Under the pieces are notes generated by a model. That model saw only the letters and a program-made list of their open reading frames with translations. It was not told the origin of the DNA and did no database searches. A DNA stretch of 64,000 nucleotides from Azolla pinnata (Eukaryota; Streptophyta; Polypodiopsida; Salviniales; Salviniaceae): the NCBI GenBank assembly GCA_037176905.1, contig JBBBWG010033307.1, forward strand, positions 9,263-73,262, read 5' to 3'. A program made the translations under genes and the position numbers. How positions within the stretch are numbered: the stretch's first letter is position 1; every line of letters begins with the position of its first letter. Positions 39,901-50,076 of the stretch are shown here, one piece after another.

Positions 39901-41824
39901 GCCATCTGTCGTGGGTGATGGTGATTCGGCTGCTGCCGGGCTCGTCATCGTCGGAGAGCGGGCAGCTGAGCGGGGAGGGCCGCTCCCGCGCCAGCTTGAG
40001 CTTGGCGAGGTGGCAGTCGCGCAGCTCCACGCGCGGCGGGCCGCCGCCGTCGTCGTCGTCCCCGGCCGCCGCCGTGCTGCTGCGGGCCGACGCCGCCGCC
40101 GTCGACCTCCTCCTCGTCGGGGTGTTGTGCCTGGGAGGACTGCCGCCGCCGAACATCGTGGACGTCGTCGCCGTCGCCGTCACAGCTGCCGCCGCCGCCG
40201 CCGCCGCCGTCATCGGCAGGTCCGTGTCGGTCCCCACCTCCTTCATCGAGCGGCGCGCAGCCGCCGCCCGATGCTGCTGCTGCTGCTGCTGCTGATGTTG
40301 ATGATGCTGATGATGATGATGCTGATGCTGATGCTGCTGATGCTGATGATGCTGATGATGATGATGATGGGGCTGCGGGTGCAGCTGAGGAGAGCGTGCG
40401 CCGCAGCTGATTCGGGCAGCATGCGCGTCCCATGCGATCTGCGGATCTTTATCTGCTGCTGCTGCTGCTGCTGCCGCGCCGCCTAGCAGCAGCACCGACC
40501 ACAGCAGTAATGGCAGTTAAGTAGGGGGCGGGGGGCCCCTTCAGGATCATGCGGACGGTCTCATCACAGGCAGCTTCGCTAGCTAGCTAGCTAGCTCTAT
40601 ACATATAGAGGTAATCAGAGAGGCTAATCACTCGTAGCAGCCCCTAAGATCACCCTCGCCGGAAGGCCTCGCACGTGGCTCAAAAACCAAGCCCCGAACC
40701 ACGATGAATCAAAACCCGAGAGAGGGAGAGAGAGAGAGAGAGAGGGAGAGAGAAAGAAAGAAAGAAAGAAAGAGTATGGAAGCATGAATGAATGAAGGAA
40801 GGAAGGAAGGAAGGAAGGAATACCTAGCCATAGCTTTCTAGCAGCGTGTGCGGCCATGTCGGCGTCGCCCCCGGCTTTCGGGAACGCCGAGAAAGGAAGA
40901 GCATTAGCAGCACCGCCATCGCCGGCGGCGGTAGCAGCAGCGGCGTTCGGAGAGGTTGCTGCAGCGGCCATGGCGACGAGCTTCTGAGGTGAATAATTCT
41001 GCGCCGCCGCGCCGCCGCCGCCGCCGCCGCCGTGCTTTCCTCCTGCAGATGAGGATGAGGATGATGCCGACGGGGTGGACGGCAGCTGCTTCATGATCCA
41101 CCTGTCGGCGTCGTCCCACTTGGACGACAACGACAGCCGCCCTCCCGTCACCGCCCCCGCTCTGCTCGCCGATCTCGTCGCGAATCCTCGATTTCCGGCC
41201 TTCATCGCCTCCTCCTCCTCCTCCTCCTCCTCCTCCTCCTCGTCTTCGTCTATGGCGTGATTCGCTTCCTCCCCTCTGCTGCTGCTGCTCTGCTCGTGGT
41301 TCATCGCCACTGCTTCCCCTGCTCCGCATTACAGGCTTTGCATGATGAATCCATTCGTTCGTTCGTTCGTTCGTTCGTTCCTTCATTTGCTCCTACTCAA
41401 TCACCATCTCTACCGCAATCGATTCCCTTCACCACACGCCTCACTCACCTGCACTGCCGACGAATCCACCGGCGTACGGATCGCCCGAACACGACTCTTC
41501 CATGCACGATTCTTGATCTGCCCGAAAAAAGAAGAAGAAGAAGAAGAGAAAGCATCCAGCAGATTTTTAGTCACGCTGTCCCATCGATTGTGAGGCTGGT
41601 TTTCAAGGCGGCGCTTCCGGGATTTCTGGATTACCTCTGGCGCCGGCGCCCAAATCGCGATCGGATTGGTCGGTGGTGCTCGCGGATTCGGAGCCGAACA
41701 AGTGGAGGACATCCCTGCAGTGGTTGGGGTCCTGCGACCACAGGATGGAGCTCTGCGAATGGTGAAGAAGGTCGTGGGGATGAAGGCCGGGATCAGACGG
41801 CTGGAGGAGGAGGCGATAATCCAT
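38651..41824 (-). CDS. Remorin, long group-6-like form with triplet-repeat tracts
   Basis: Five exons: 41635-41824, 40824-41309, 39336-40482, 39015-39096, 38651-38929; 2184 nt, 727 aa. Remorins are plant plasma-membrane nanodomain scaffolds. Seen: the C-terminal remorin coiled-coil domain (SAWEDVELAKYTAKFKREEA, KIEAWESLQRAEAEAELKKL, EKLRFGSREKILGRLWAAEK); upstream signatures of the long remorins (SKWDDADRWIMKQLPSTP, RRSMKEVGTDTDLPM). Between these lie poly-Glu, poly-Gly, poly-Ala, poly-His and poly-Gln tracts that bring the protein above the 300-560 aa I would expect. The tail has QLPGFINVCF, a single Cys where remorins usually have membrane-anchoring cysteines, then K8-P4-S encoded by a TTC/GGC repeat. 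Exon 1 (MDYRLLLQPSDPGLHPHDLL) is less certain; a start at the ATG at 41304 in exon 2 is the alternative. Confidence 0.87.
39720..40470 (-). repeat. CAG/CAT/GCC triplet tracts inside remorin exon 3
   Basis: At least six in-frame triplet runs: GCC (Gly) at about 39868-39899, CAT (His) near 39808-39830, CAG (Gln) near 39748-39805 and 40270-40290, mixed CAT/CAG near 40291-40372, and GCA (Ala) near 40452-40473. All are multiples of three and keep the remorin frame open. Confidence 0.88.
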
Positions 41825-42094
41825 GGAAGCTCTGGGAAGCAGCAACAAACAAGCACAGATGAAGAGGCAGAAAGAGAGAAAAAGACAGGAGATGGGCTCG
41901 ATGGGGGGTTGGATATGGTGCAGCAGAACTAGAAGAACGAAGGAGGAGAAGGAGGAGGAGGAGGTTCCATGAATGTAGGTGTGTTAGCTGGAGAGCAGAG
42001 TAAGAAAAAAACAACAGAGGAGTTTTAACCTAAGGTTAGAACTTTAGGGTTAGGTTAAAATTACCTGCACAATGTCCATGGTAAAATTACTATT

Positions 42095-42420
42095 ATGTAT
42101 GTATGTATGTGTGCATGCATGTGTGTGTGTGCATGTGTATGTGTGCATGTATGTATGTATGTGTGCATGTATTTATGTATGTGTGCATGTGTGTACGTAT
42201 GTGTGCATGTGTTTATGTATGTATGTATGTATGTATGTGTGCATGCGTGTATATGTGTGTGTGTATGTGTATGTGTGTGTGCGTGTGCATGTATGTATGT
42301 ATGTGTGCGCGTGTGTATGTATGCATGCATGCATGTGTGTGTGGATGTATGTATGTGTGTGTGGTTGGATGGATGGATGGATGGATGGATATGTGTGTGT
42401 ATGTATGTATGTGTGGGTGT
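42095..42420. repeat. TGTA/TGTG/TGCA microsatellite
   Basis: More than 300 bases of ATGT-, GTGT- and GCAT-type tetramers ending in a GGAT array (42364-42390). It has the same type and length as the array upstream of ZCCHC8, and it too lies in a spacer beside a minus-strand gene's 5' end. Confidence 0.92.
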
Positions 42421-43455
42421 AGAATCACCAAGTAAGTCCTGCATCTGGTAAAAAAAAAAACAGAAACCCAGTTCCGCCCATCATCCGCAGCGATCGTTAA
42501 CGATCTGCCGACGATTGGGCCGCTAGAAATCGGGAGTTCGATTGACCTTGCGGAGGGTTCCGCTGAAAGCGAGCTAAAAGTTAGAAAACCTCTGCTATCA
42601 ACATTAGAAAAACCCCTGCTGGCATTACAGAAGAAGAAAAAATGCTCGATGATGCTCCGTCGAGTGGATCGGCGGAATTTAGCTGTTGGGTACTGAAACA
42701 AGGAGCGCCCGATGGTCCGTTGCATGCCCGGGCTTCGAAAACGAAACCGTTGCTTCCCAGCAGCAGCACCACCACGACATGACTTTGCTGCTCCCCCCTC
42801 CCGACATCCATCGATCAGTACCTCGCCTCGATCGCAATGTCGACACGCAGAATCGCAAACCTTCTATAGGGGCTTTGGACGATCATCGAGGAATGATGCT
42901 AACTGCAGACGAATTGGATCTGCAACTGACACGAGCTGTGCATCTGTACATCGACGAAGGTCACATGCCAAAAGTCCTTTCTTCGAGGCTTGTTTGCCCT
43001 CCTTGACCAGCTCGCTAAAATGTAAATGCCTTGCTTGTAAAATTCCAGGCGGATTCGTCGACACGATACGAAGGAAGCCCGGTGTTTGATAACCGTCTCG
43101 TGAATTCTTCCGCTCTTCAATGCTCGTCCGCGAGCTCCTTTGCGAACAAGAAGCCTGAGAACCGATGAAGTACAGAGGCACAGGGATCAAGCTTCGACAT
43201 CCAAACCTTAAAGCGCTAGCCAAGGTATCGAACTGTTGTGTGGTTCATCCGATCGAAGATCTTTATAGCTCTTCAGCGCTCTTGTACGTCCTCCGACTTC
43301 ATAAGTGCTCAATGAATTGTATGACAGTACTTTGTAGTTGAAAATTTTTTAAGTCATATTCTCTTCGCTTTGTATTGTCTCAGTATGAATCGCCATTAAT
43401 GTCACGGAGAATGTAATAGAAGCCAATTTTGGTGATTGCCTCACGCATAAGAAAA

Positions 43456-43904
43456 GGGAAAATTTTAGACAAGTTTACAGAATTATAAATTACATTTTTA
43501 CGCCTATTAAAAATAGAAATTACAAATTAACACAGTTTTTAAAACTAACATGCGATTAATTGATTGATTAACACCATGTCAAACTGATCGTGAGCTCAAA
43601 TAACATCGAATAAACTGCTTGACTAACATTTAATTAATTGATTAACACAAAATTGTCATGTTAATCAGTTAATCAAATTCTACAATTACTAACATCTATT
43701 AATAAAAAATAGTAAGGGAATCAATTAGGGTCAATTAGCGAGAAGCTATTAGTAATAAAATCAATTAATTTTATGCTAACAAACTTAATTGAGTGTTAAT
43801 TGTTAGTGGAAGATAAGAGTAGGCGTTAATTTGTAATTTCTAATTTTAACAAGCATTAAAATGTGAATCTATAATTTTGTCATGCGTTTTTTGGTAATTT
43901 TCCC
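43456..43904. mobile_element. MITE-like element with terminal inverted repeats
   Basis: About 449 bases, AT-rich, no coding capacity. The left end (GGGAAAATTTT... through AGAAATTACAAATTAAC) is the inverted complement of the right end (GTTAATTTGTAATTTCTAAT through GGTAATTTTCCC) over about 75-80 bases with mismatches. Flanking AAAA is too simple to prove a target duplication. A related copy lies at about 60244-60645. Confidence 0.7.
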
Positions 43905-44953
43905 AAAAGCAAAAGGTAATACAATGAATTCGAGTCTCAACAATGTTATGCGAGAAAATGGTCAGCTAACAACCTTCAAGTGGTGTGAATCAGTTTAATA
44001 GGTGGTTTTAACATCTAATATTAGTTACGAGATTCCAAAGCTCAATGATCTCATGAATAAATATACATTTTTTTTTTCTAATCAACTTCCTTTATATTAG
44101 TTGTAAAAAATACATGGGAATCAAAAGAAAAGCACTCAGAACATCATAAGGAAGCGATTACAGAATAGGTCAGGGATATAACCATATCGAAGGCTTATAG
44201 CACAAGCGCGATCGACCTTGTCCGATTCAGCAAACATGTCAATATCGCCAATGATCAAGGAAATTAAACGCTTAGTTATTATAGTATCTAAACTACCTAT
44301 TTGTCAAACCGACCCTTGAGCGCTAACTAGTATAAATTGTTTCCAAGTTACTTGTACAATTTACACCGTCGACATCTTTTTATCCTTGAAGACAAAGGAA
44401 CAGCTAGAACCTCTTTTTTTTTCGCTTTCTCGTTGAAATAGTCAAATCTTTTAAAGACAAACGATTTTGTTGTAATCTCTTTAGGGAGTCGGTGTCACTA
44501 ATTATCTTACAATGAAAGAACTATAATTGAAAACATGAATAAAAAATGTAATGACGGTCAAGTTATGAAATTTGAGGATAACACACACACACTCTCTCTC
44601 TCTCTCTCAATTAATCACATTAACATGTATTGCTTCAACCGCTTAATCACTCCTGTGATCAAGTACTTTTACACAATAAAATCTAATCATTCCTAATCGA
44701 GCGCTTTGATCATTTCCGGAGTATGCGAATGCATGATCTCGGATCCAATCCCAACCGAGCTCACGTATCAACAAACAAGTAGCATTTCGGTGTTTACACT
44801 CAGCATGTAAAAATGGATTGGAGCAAAAGACACAAAAAAACATGGTGCTTCAAGTGACCACGTTTATAGAGAGAGATGCGACTGACGACATTTGCATGTC
44901 GCCGACATGACAAATGGTTCCATGATCCGGAAGTGACCACATTTGGTGCAGCC

Positions 44954-47728
44954 ATGAGAGCTGTCGTGCAGAGAGTCTTGTCTGCCAAAGTAGTGGTAAG
45001 TGCTTCTTCCTGCTCCTCCGCCATGCCCGAGTCCTTCCAATCTGCACTCGTTGGCCCTCGCATGTGCAGAGGCACGGCTGCTCTTGGAAGCAGACTATTG
45101 ATGATTTGCCGTGGGCTCCTGTTCCACAGGTGGATGGCGAGACCATCTCTCAGATCGGTCCTGGCCTTTTGGTGCTGCTGGGCCTCCTCGAGACAGACAC
45201 CGAGGCGGACTCCGAGTACATGTAAGTGTTGGACTGGTGCGCACGTCATCTTAGATTTTCTAATTAAACAGAGCTTGTTCTAGATGTCTGTATGTGTATA
45301 TGATGTATATGGATGTTGCACTGAAGGCAATGATACCTTTACAGCATGCGGAAGGTGCTAAATATGCGCATCTTCCAGAATGAGAGCAGTGGAAAAGCAT
45401 GGGACCAAAGCGTATGTATCTTGACCCTTTTTTTTATCGTTTTGAAAAATTTACGCTACGGTATTGCAAGCGTAATCTCCATGGATATGCGTGGAATATC
45501 ACTTATTTTTACTGGCTTCTCACTTCATTTTACGCATGATTTCGCTTATCTAGCTAGCTCTATGCTAGCGTGAAAACAGTGGAAAAGCATGACCCCATTT
45601 TGCATGCATTTGTTCACACGAATTTCTATTGTCTGTAAGGCAGCTTGCTGGCATGATCTTAGAGGTCTGTATGAACGTGAAANNNNNNNNNNNNNNNNNN
45701 NNNNNNNNNNNNNNNNNNNNNNNNNNNNNNNNNNNNNNNNNNNNNNNNNNNNNNNNNNNNNNNNNNNNNNNNNNNNNNNNNNTTATAAAGAAAATAAAGT
45801 AAGATCAATCTTCTGTGAAATTTAACGCTCTAGGTAATTGGTAATATATGCACAGGTCATGCAACGAAATTATGAAATCCTACTGGGTAATGCCATCATC
45901 TATGAGGCCTTTTAGCATATCATTTAATTTCTCATTTGTCACTTAATTCTGAAATTTCTTATTGCTTTTCAGTCAGCCAGTTCACACTTTACGGCATCCT
46001 GAAAGGAAATAAACCAGATTTTCATGTTGCAATGACACCCCAATTGGCAAAGCCCTTTTATGATGCACTTGTTGGAAGGTTCCAGAAAGCTTATGCGGAA
46101 GATCGCATAAAAGGTGTGTATTTCCTTGGATCTTGCTTTGGGATTTCCCAATACAATGTTTTAGGAGTCATAACGAATATGAACGTCTTGAGTTGGATAC
46201 AAACTGTGACACTGTTGCACGAATCTAATCTATGGTTTTATGATCCACAAAAAAACGTTTTCTATAGTAGGGAATGCATGGATATTGAAGTATCCATCTA
46301 AAAGTTATCTTAACCCCTTGCTGCAATAAGAATATTCACTACTGTCCGCCTATAAGTCAACTTTTTATGCAGTGAGTGTGGCTGTGTTCGTGTATGGGTG
46401 TATCTTTGTACACGTATGTGTCAGTATGTTTGCAAGAGGGTGTGTTGTACATGATGTTGCTTGTGGTTGGGATTGATTAAAACCACTAGGTCTGACGACT
46501 TCTCTGTTTATCTATAGAAGTGCAAAAAGTGGGATTAGTATGGTAGTACGCGTTTGGACATAATTTTGAGTCGCATCTGTCTGTCTTTGTCTCGTTTATC
46601 CACCCTGAACATGTGACCCCTTGGGTGGGGGTGGAGTCACACTAGGCTCCACTTTCTCTCCTCAGCCCTAATCTCTCACAATCTCTCCAAGAACATTGCT
46701 ATCTCTCTTCTTCCCTTACTCTTATCGAGGTAGTACATGGCTTTTCGTGCTTGAGCATGTACGATGCCGATGGTAGTGAACGAGGTCAAAAGTGTGACAC
46801 TCACGACAGTCTGAGCTTGGGAATGTCTGGCCTCTTTTCTTAGTCATGAAAACACGTGGATGTATTGGATGATGCTCACGGTACGTGTTGAGTAAGCTCA
46901 ACGAGATGTGCCTCAAGATGGTGCCCCTAACACCCTCACAGAGGTGACCAAGTGGCGGTGTAGTCTAGAAGAAAAACATGTGCAGGAACCTGAAGGGCAC
47001 TAGGAGCATTACAAAAGAGCTGATGAGACAGTATCAAATGCTGTGTGGACACAAAAGAAGCAGAAATGCTCCAAATAATTTTATTTACGACTTTCAAGTT
47101 TGGAATTCTAGCTACTAGCTTTTTTCTAAAAACTGTATAGAACACGTTGCGAAATTTAGAAAACAACAATATATTATTTGTGTATGAGCCCTTGCTTGAT
47201 CGAATATGTGAAGAGTGATGGGCACTAGTAGCTCCACCCTTCAAATATGATTTATGGCTTAAAGTGAGTGAACCATCTCCCTTCCTGTAGACTGCTCAAT
47301 ATGAGTTTTTACCAAACAGATGGAAAAATCCTTTTTGGAGGTTCTTAAATCATTAGAGCCAATTTATATCTTCTGTTGCTTGTATTATTGATGCTACGTT
47401 GAAGGATATGTCCAGTCATCTATTACATTTGAATAACTCAGATATAGGTAAACAGTGAGTTTTCTTCTCTGTTTGGCAATATTCTTCGATAATTTCTTTT
47501 AACACCACAATGTGCGAAACTCTTTCCTGAGAAAAGAGAGTTTTTTTTTAAATTCAAACAGATGGCCGATTTGGAGCTATGATGCAGGTATGTGCCATTG
47601 ATCTCAAGAATCTGTTATCCTCGAAATTTCTAGCTGCCTAAAACTTTTAAATACAGGTTCACTTGGTGAATGATGGACCTGTGACAATTCAACTTGATTC
47701 CTGTAAATCTAATAATAGCAAGGACTAA
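44954..47728 (+). CDS. DTD: D-aminoacyl-tRNA deacylase (DTD)
   Basis: Removes D-amino acids (and mischarged Gly) from tRNA, protecting translation fidelity. Seven exons: 44954-44995, 45130-45221, 45345-45411, 45856-45886, 45973-46113, 47562-47587, 47657-47728; 471 nt, 156 aa, normal for the family. Seen: start MRAVVQRVLSAKVV; GPGLLVLLGLLETD; YIMRKVLNMRIF; the family SQxT motif as SQFTLYG (79-85); MTPQLAKPFYDALV; and the cross-subunit Gly-cisPro motif NDGPVTIQLDS (G140, P141). An in-frame ATG lies upstream at 44876 and could give a longer N-terminus, but the 44954 start matches the family. The assembly gap (45683-45782) lies in the intron between exons 3 and 4 and does not break the model. Confidence 0.95.
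45683..45782. other. Assembly gap of 100 N
   Basis: Exactly 100 N inside a DTD intron, most likely a scaffold-join placeholder of unknown true size. Sequence order across it is supported because DTD exons on both sides join in phase. Confidence 0.97.
46114..47561. other. Long DTD intron 5
   Basis: 1448 bases between two short DTD exons. It holds short chance frames only. No embedded gene or mobile element recognised. Confidence 0.6.
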
Positions 47729-48683
47729 ATGAGGCGCCAAGCATCATGTCAGTTCTTTTTGAATTTTCCAATGTATCCTTCATGATCATGTACTATTAGT
47801 ATCTGTTGATCATGCAGCAAGATTGCAATGTGAGGTCAGCATGGGAACTGATGGCAATTGGAACCAAAGAGGCATTTGATTTGGATGGATTATATTACTT
47901 TTATGTTGAACATAGACATCGATTTGGTTTCAATGATTATTGGAGCTTCCAGATGGTGATAATGTAGGCTAATGAAAATATTTGCCAGGGCTTTTTGTGG
48001 AATTGTATATACATTCATTACGTTTTGAATGTACTCGAAATGGCATCTGCAGCAAGATTGGCCTTGATTATATGGTAGTCTACGTTTGGCAGCAAATTTT
48101 CTCAGTTTCATTATTGAACAGTGTGGAGCTAGGTAGAACCCATAGGGGTCATAAGGGAATTCATCAAACCTGTCGTACACAGAAACTGCAATCTAAGTGT
48201 GTTGAAATTTTGATCTCATGGTTCTAAACTTCAGTGCTAACTGGACATTTGGTGCTAAACTAGAAGCGTGATAAGCTTTGCATGCTTGAGATTGTTAACT
48301 GTGGTTTTTTTTTTTTACTAACCAGTTTTATTGACTCGGTAAAGGAATAGCTTGTCACACATCAATTCTAAATTGATCATGTGTCGTATCACACGGTGGA
48401 ATTGATTGATTGATTGATAATGGTCTTTGCACAACCAAAGATGCTGTTGCCCTTTTGCCATATGTAGCCTCAGGTGGAGATGGCACAATGAAGCAGTGAC
48501 ATGTACAAAGATTTAAACAGAATGGAGCAAATTATCTTATGGAAGACATCAGAGGAAGTGGGGCGGAGCAAGGTCAAGCGAGTGAAGACAGCAGGAGGCC
48601 CCAAGTCAACTGCATGGATGGCGAGAGCGAGATAGATACACAATGCAGAGGGATCTGGTAAGTGCACTCTTTGGCATACATGC

Positions 48684-48726
<43 letters not shown>

Positions 48727-48789
48727 AGAGAGAGAGAGAAAGAGAGGGATCTGGTATTATGCGTGTATTGCTCTGATTGGATTGGCATC
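47729..48789. other. Convergent spacer between DTD and AIR12-like genes
   Basis: No gene seen. A (GA)n microsatellite of about 65 bases lies at 48686-48750, and a GATT run near 48400-48417. Confidence 0.6.
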
Positions 48790-50076
48790 CTAGGATGCAG
48801 GAATTGTGCAGGAGGTTAGTAGGAGGAACAGGTTAGTGAGCAAGAGGAGGAGGAGGCTGGAGACAATGGAAGCTGCAGCGGTGGCGGAGAAGGAGGAGGA
48901 GGTTTGATAGCCGGGGGGCCCAGCCATCTCGATGGTGGCGAATGTGGAGAGATCGGCGGGAGTGAAGCTGTGGGCCGAAGGGCGGAAGTTGGAGACAGAG
49001 TTCCCGCGGTTCCAGACGTGGTTGAGGACGGTGGGGGAGCCTGGCGGCAGCTCGAGGCGGACGTAGATGAGGATGGAGTTGCCGCGACTGATCTGGACCT
49101 GCATGTCGGAGACCTGGTAGGAGATGGGCGAGCACGCGAGCGGAGCCCCGCCCTTGGTCGCGGCCGTGACATCGTAGGTCAGGATGGTGCTCCCGTTGGT
49201 CGCCTGGAACGCGATGAAGGCTTGGGTGCCGATCATCTGCCGCGGCGACTGCGGATTCAGCCCCCACCCGACCCACCCGCCCGAAGTCGGAGCTGTCCCC
49301 GAGAACAGCACCTCCAAGGTACGCCACTGGTACCCGTACTGATTCTGGTTCTGGTTCTGGTAGTTTTGATTGTTGTTGTTGTTGTTGTTTCCCATTCCGT
49401 TGTTGCCCGTTCCGATGTTGCCCATTCCGTTGTTGCCATTGTACTCGCCCACTCGCTTTGTTCCTCCTCCGATGCCGCCTGTCCCACCTACCCCGTCTCC
49501 GCCGCTGCCATCCCCAGGCCCACTGATGTTGCTCCCACTCTGCCCATTTCCACTGTTTCCACCACCTGGAACATCTCCAGTATATCCACCATTCTGCCCA
49601 TTTTGCCCATTCTGCCCATTTTGCCCACTTTGCCCATTCTGCCCATTTTGCCCACTTTGCCCATTCTGCCCATTTTGCCCATTCTGCCCATTCTGCCCAT
49701 TCTGCCCATTTTGCCCATTTTGCCCATTTTGCCCATTTTGCCCATTTTGGCCATATCCACCGTCTTGACCATCCTGACCGTTTTGGCCACCGCCATAGTT
49801 GTACCCGCTGCTGTCATTGTACCCCCCGCCGTACCCACCATATCCCCCTCCTCCCCCAGCCCCTCCGAGGTTCCATGCCAGCATCGCGCCCTGCGACCTC
49901 AGGTCTCGGCAGCTCGAGAACTGCAAGCTCTGCCCCCTGAACTCGTACGACATCATACATGTGCCTCCTGCTCGTTCGGCTGCTAGCAACAGGAGTGCTA
50001 CCACCACGGCGAGGAAGGGTTTCATGGCCATGAAGCAGGGCTCCATTGGCTCTCTGCCCCCAGTCAGCTTCATCAT
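48790..50076 (-). CDS. AIR12-like DOMON domain protein, probably GPI-anchored, with Gln-Asn-Gly insertion
   Basis: Single exon, 428 aa. AIR12 is an apoplastic, GPI-anchored b-type cytochrome of the plant plasma membrane linked to ascorbate/ROS redox. Seen: a secretory signal (MAMKPFLAVVVALLLLAAER, residues 16-35, so the start may be the ATG at 50031); DOMON start TCMMSYEFRGQSLQFSSCRD; the core SGGWVGWGLNPQSPRQMIG; TQAFIAFQ; and VWNRGNSVSNFRPSAHSF. M281 and H369 align by eye with the two haem ligands of AIR12. The C-terminus is a hydrophobic GPI-type signal (about 400-422). Odd: residues 71-249, in the loop between the first DOMON strands, are Gly-rich and include about 15 Gln-Asn-Gly units (110-163) and an Asn-rich run. 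Typical AIR12 proteins lack this insert. Confidence 0.85.
   Translation of the reverse strand: MMKLTGGREPMEPCFMAMKPFLAVVVALLLLAAERAGGTCMMSYEFRGQSLQFSSCRDLRSQGAMLAWNLGGAGGGGGYGGYGGGYNDSSGYNYGGGQNGQDGQDGGYGQNGQNGQNGQNGQNGQNGQNGQNGQNGQNGQSGQNGQNGQSGQNGQNGQNGQNGGYTGDVPGGGNSGNGQSGSNISGPGDGSGGDGVGGTGGIGGGTKRVGEYNGNNGMGNIGTGNNGMGNNNNNNNQNYQNQNQNQYGYQWRTLEVLFSGTAPTSGGWVGWGLNPQSPRQMIGTQAFIAFQATNGSTILTYDVTAATKGGAPLACSPISYQVSDMQVQISRGNSILIYVRLELPPGSPTVLNHVWNRGNSVSNFRPSAHSFTPADLSTFATIEMAGPPGYQTSSSFSATAAASIVSSLLLLLLTNLFLLLTSCTIPAS
49585..49770 (-). repeat. Nine-base array encoding Gln-Asn-Gly
   Basis: Repeats of CATTCTGCC and CATTTTGCC (plus strand), in the AIR12-like coding sequence, with CACTTTGCC (Ser-Gly-Gln) variants interspersed. 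The T/C variation is synonymous, while the Ser variants recur at regular positions. Confidence 0.92.

Larger units (their letters stand above)
41825..44953. other. Spacer between remorin and DTD genes
   Basis: Divergent spacer of 3.1 kb. Remorin 5' leader at left; TGTA/TGTG microsatellite at 42095-42420; a GC-moderate stretch at 42430-43250 with only overlapping short frames; then an AT-rich zone with the MITE-like element at 43456-43904 and a (CT)n tract near 44587-44608. No gene supported. Confidence 0.6.

Noticed and set aside
42072-42451. Cysteine-rich small-protein-like frames
   Set aside because: Pure microsatellite translations, present in several frames at once.
49370-49768. Cys-Pro-Phe repeat frame on the plus strand
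   Set aside because: Antisense of the Gln-Asn-Gly array in the AIR12-like gene.
49585-49770. CRISPR-like regular array
   Set aside because: Contiguous nine-base coding repeats with no spacers, in a plant gene.
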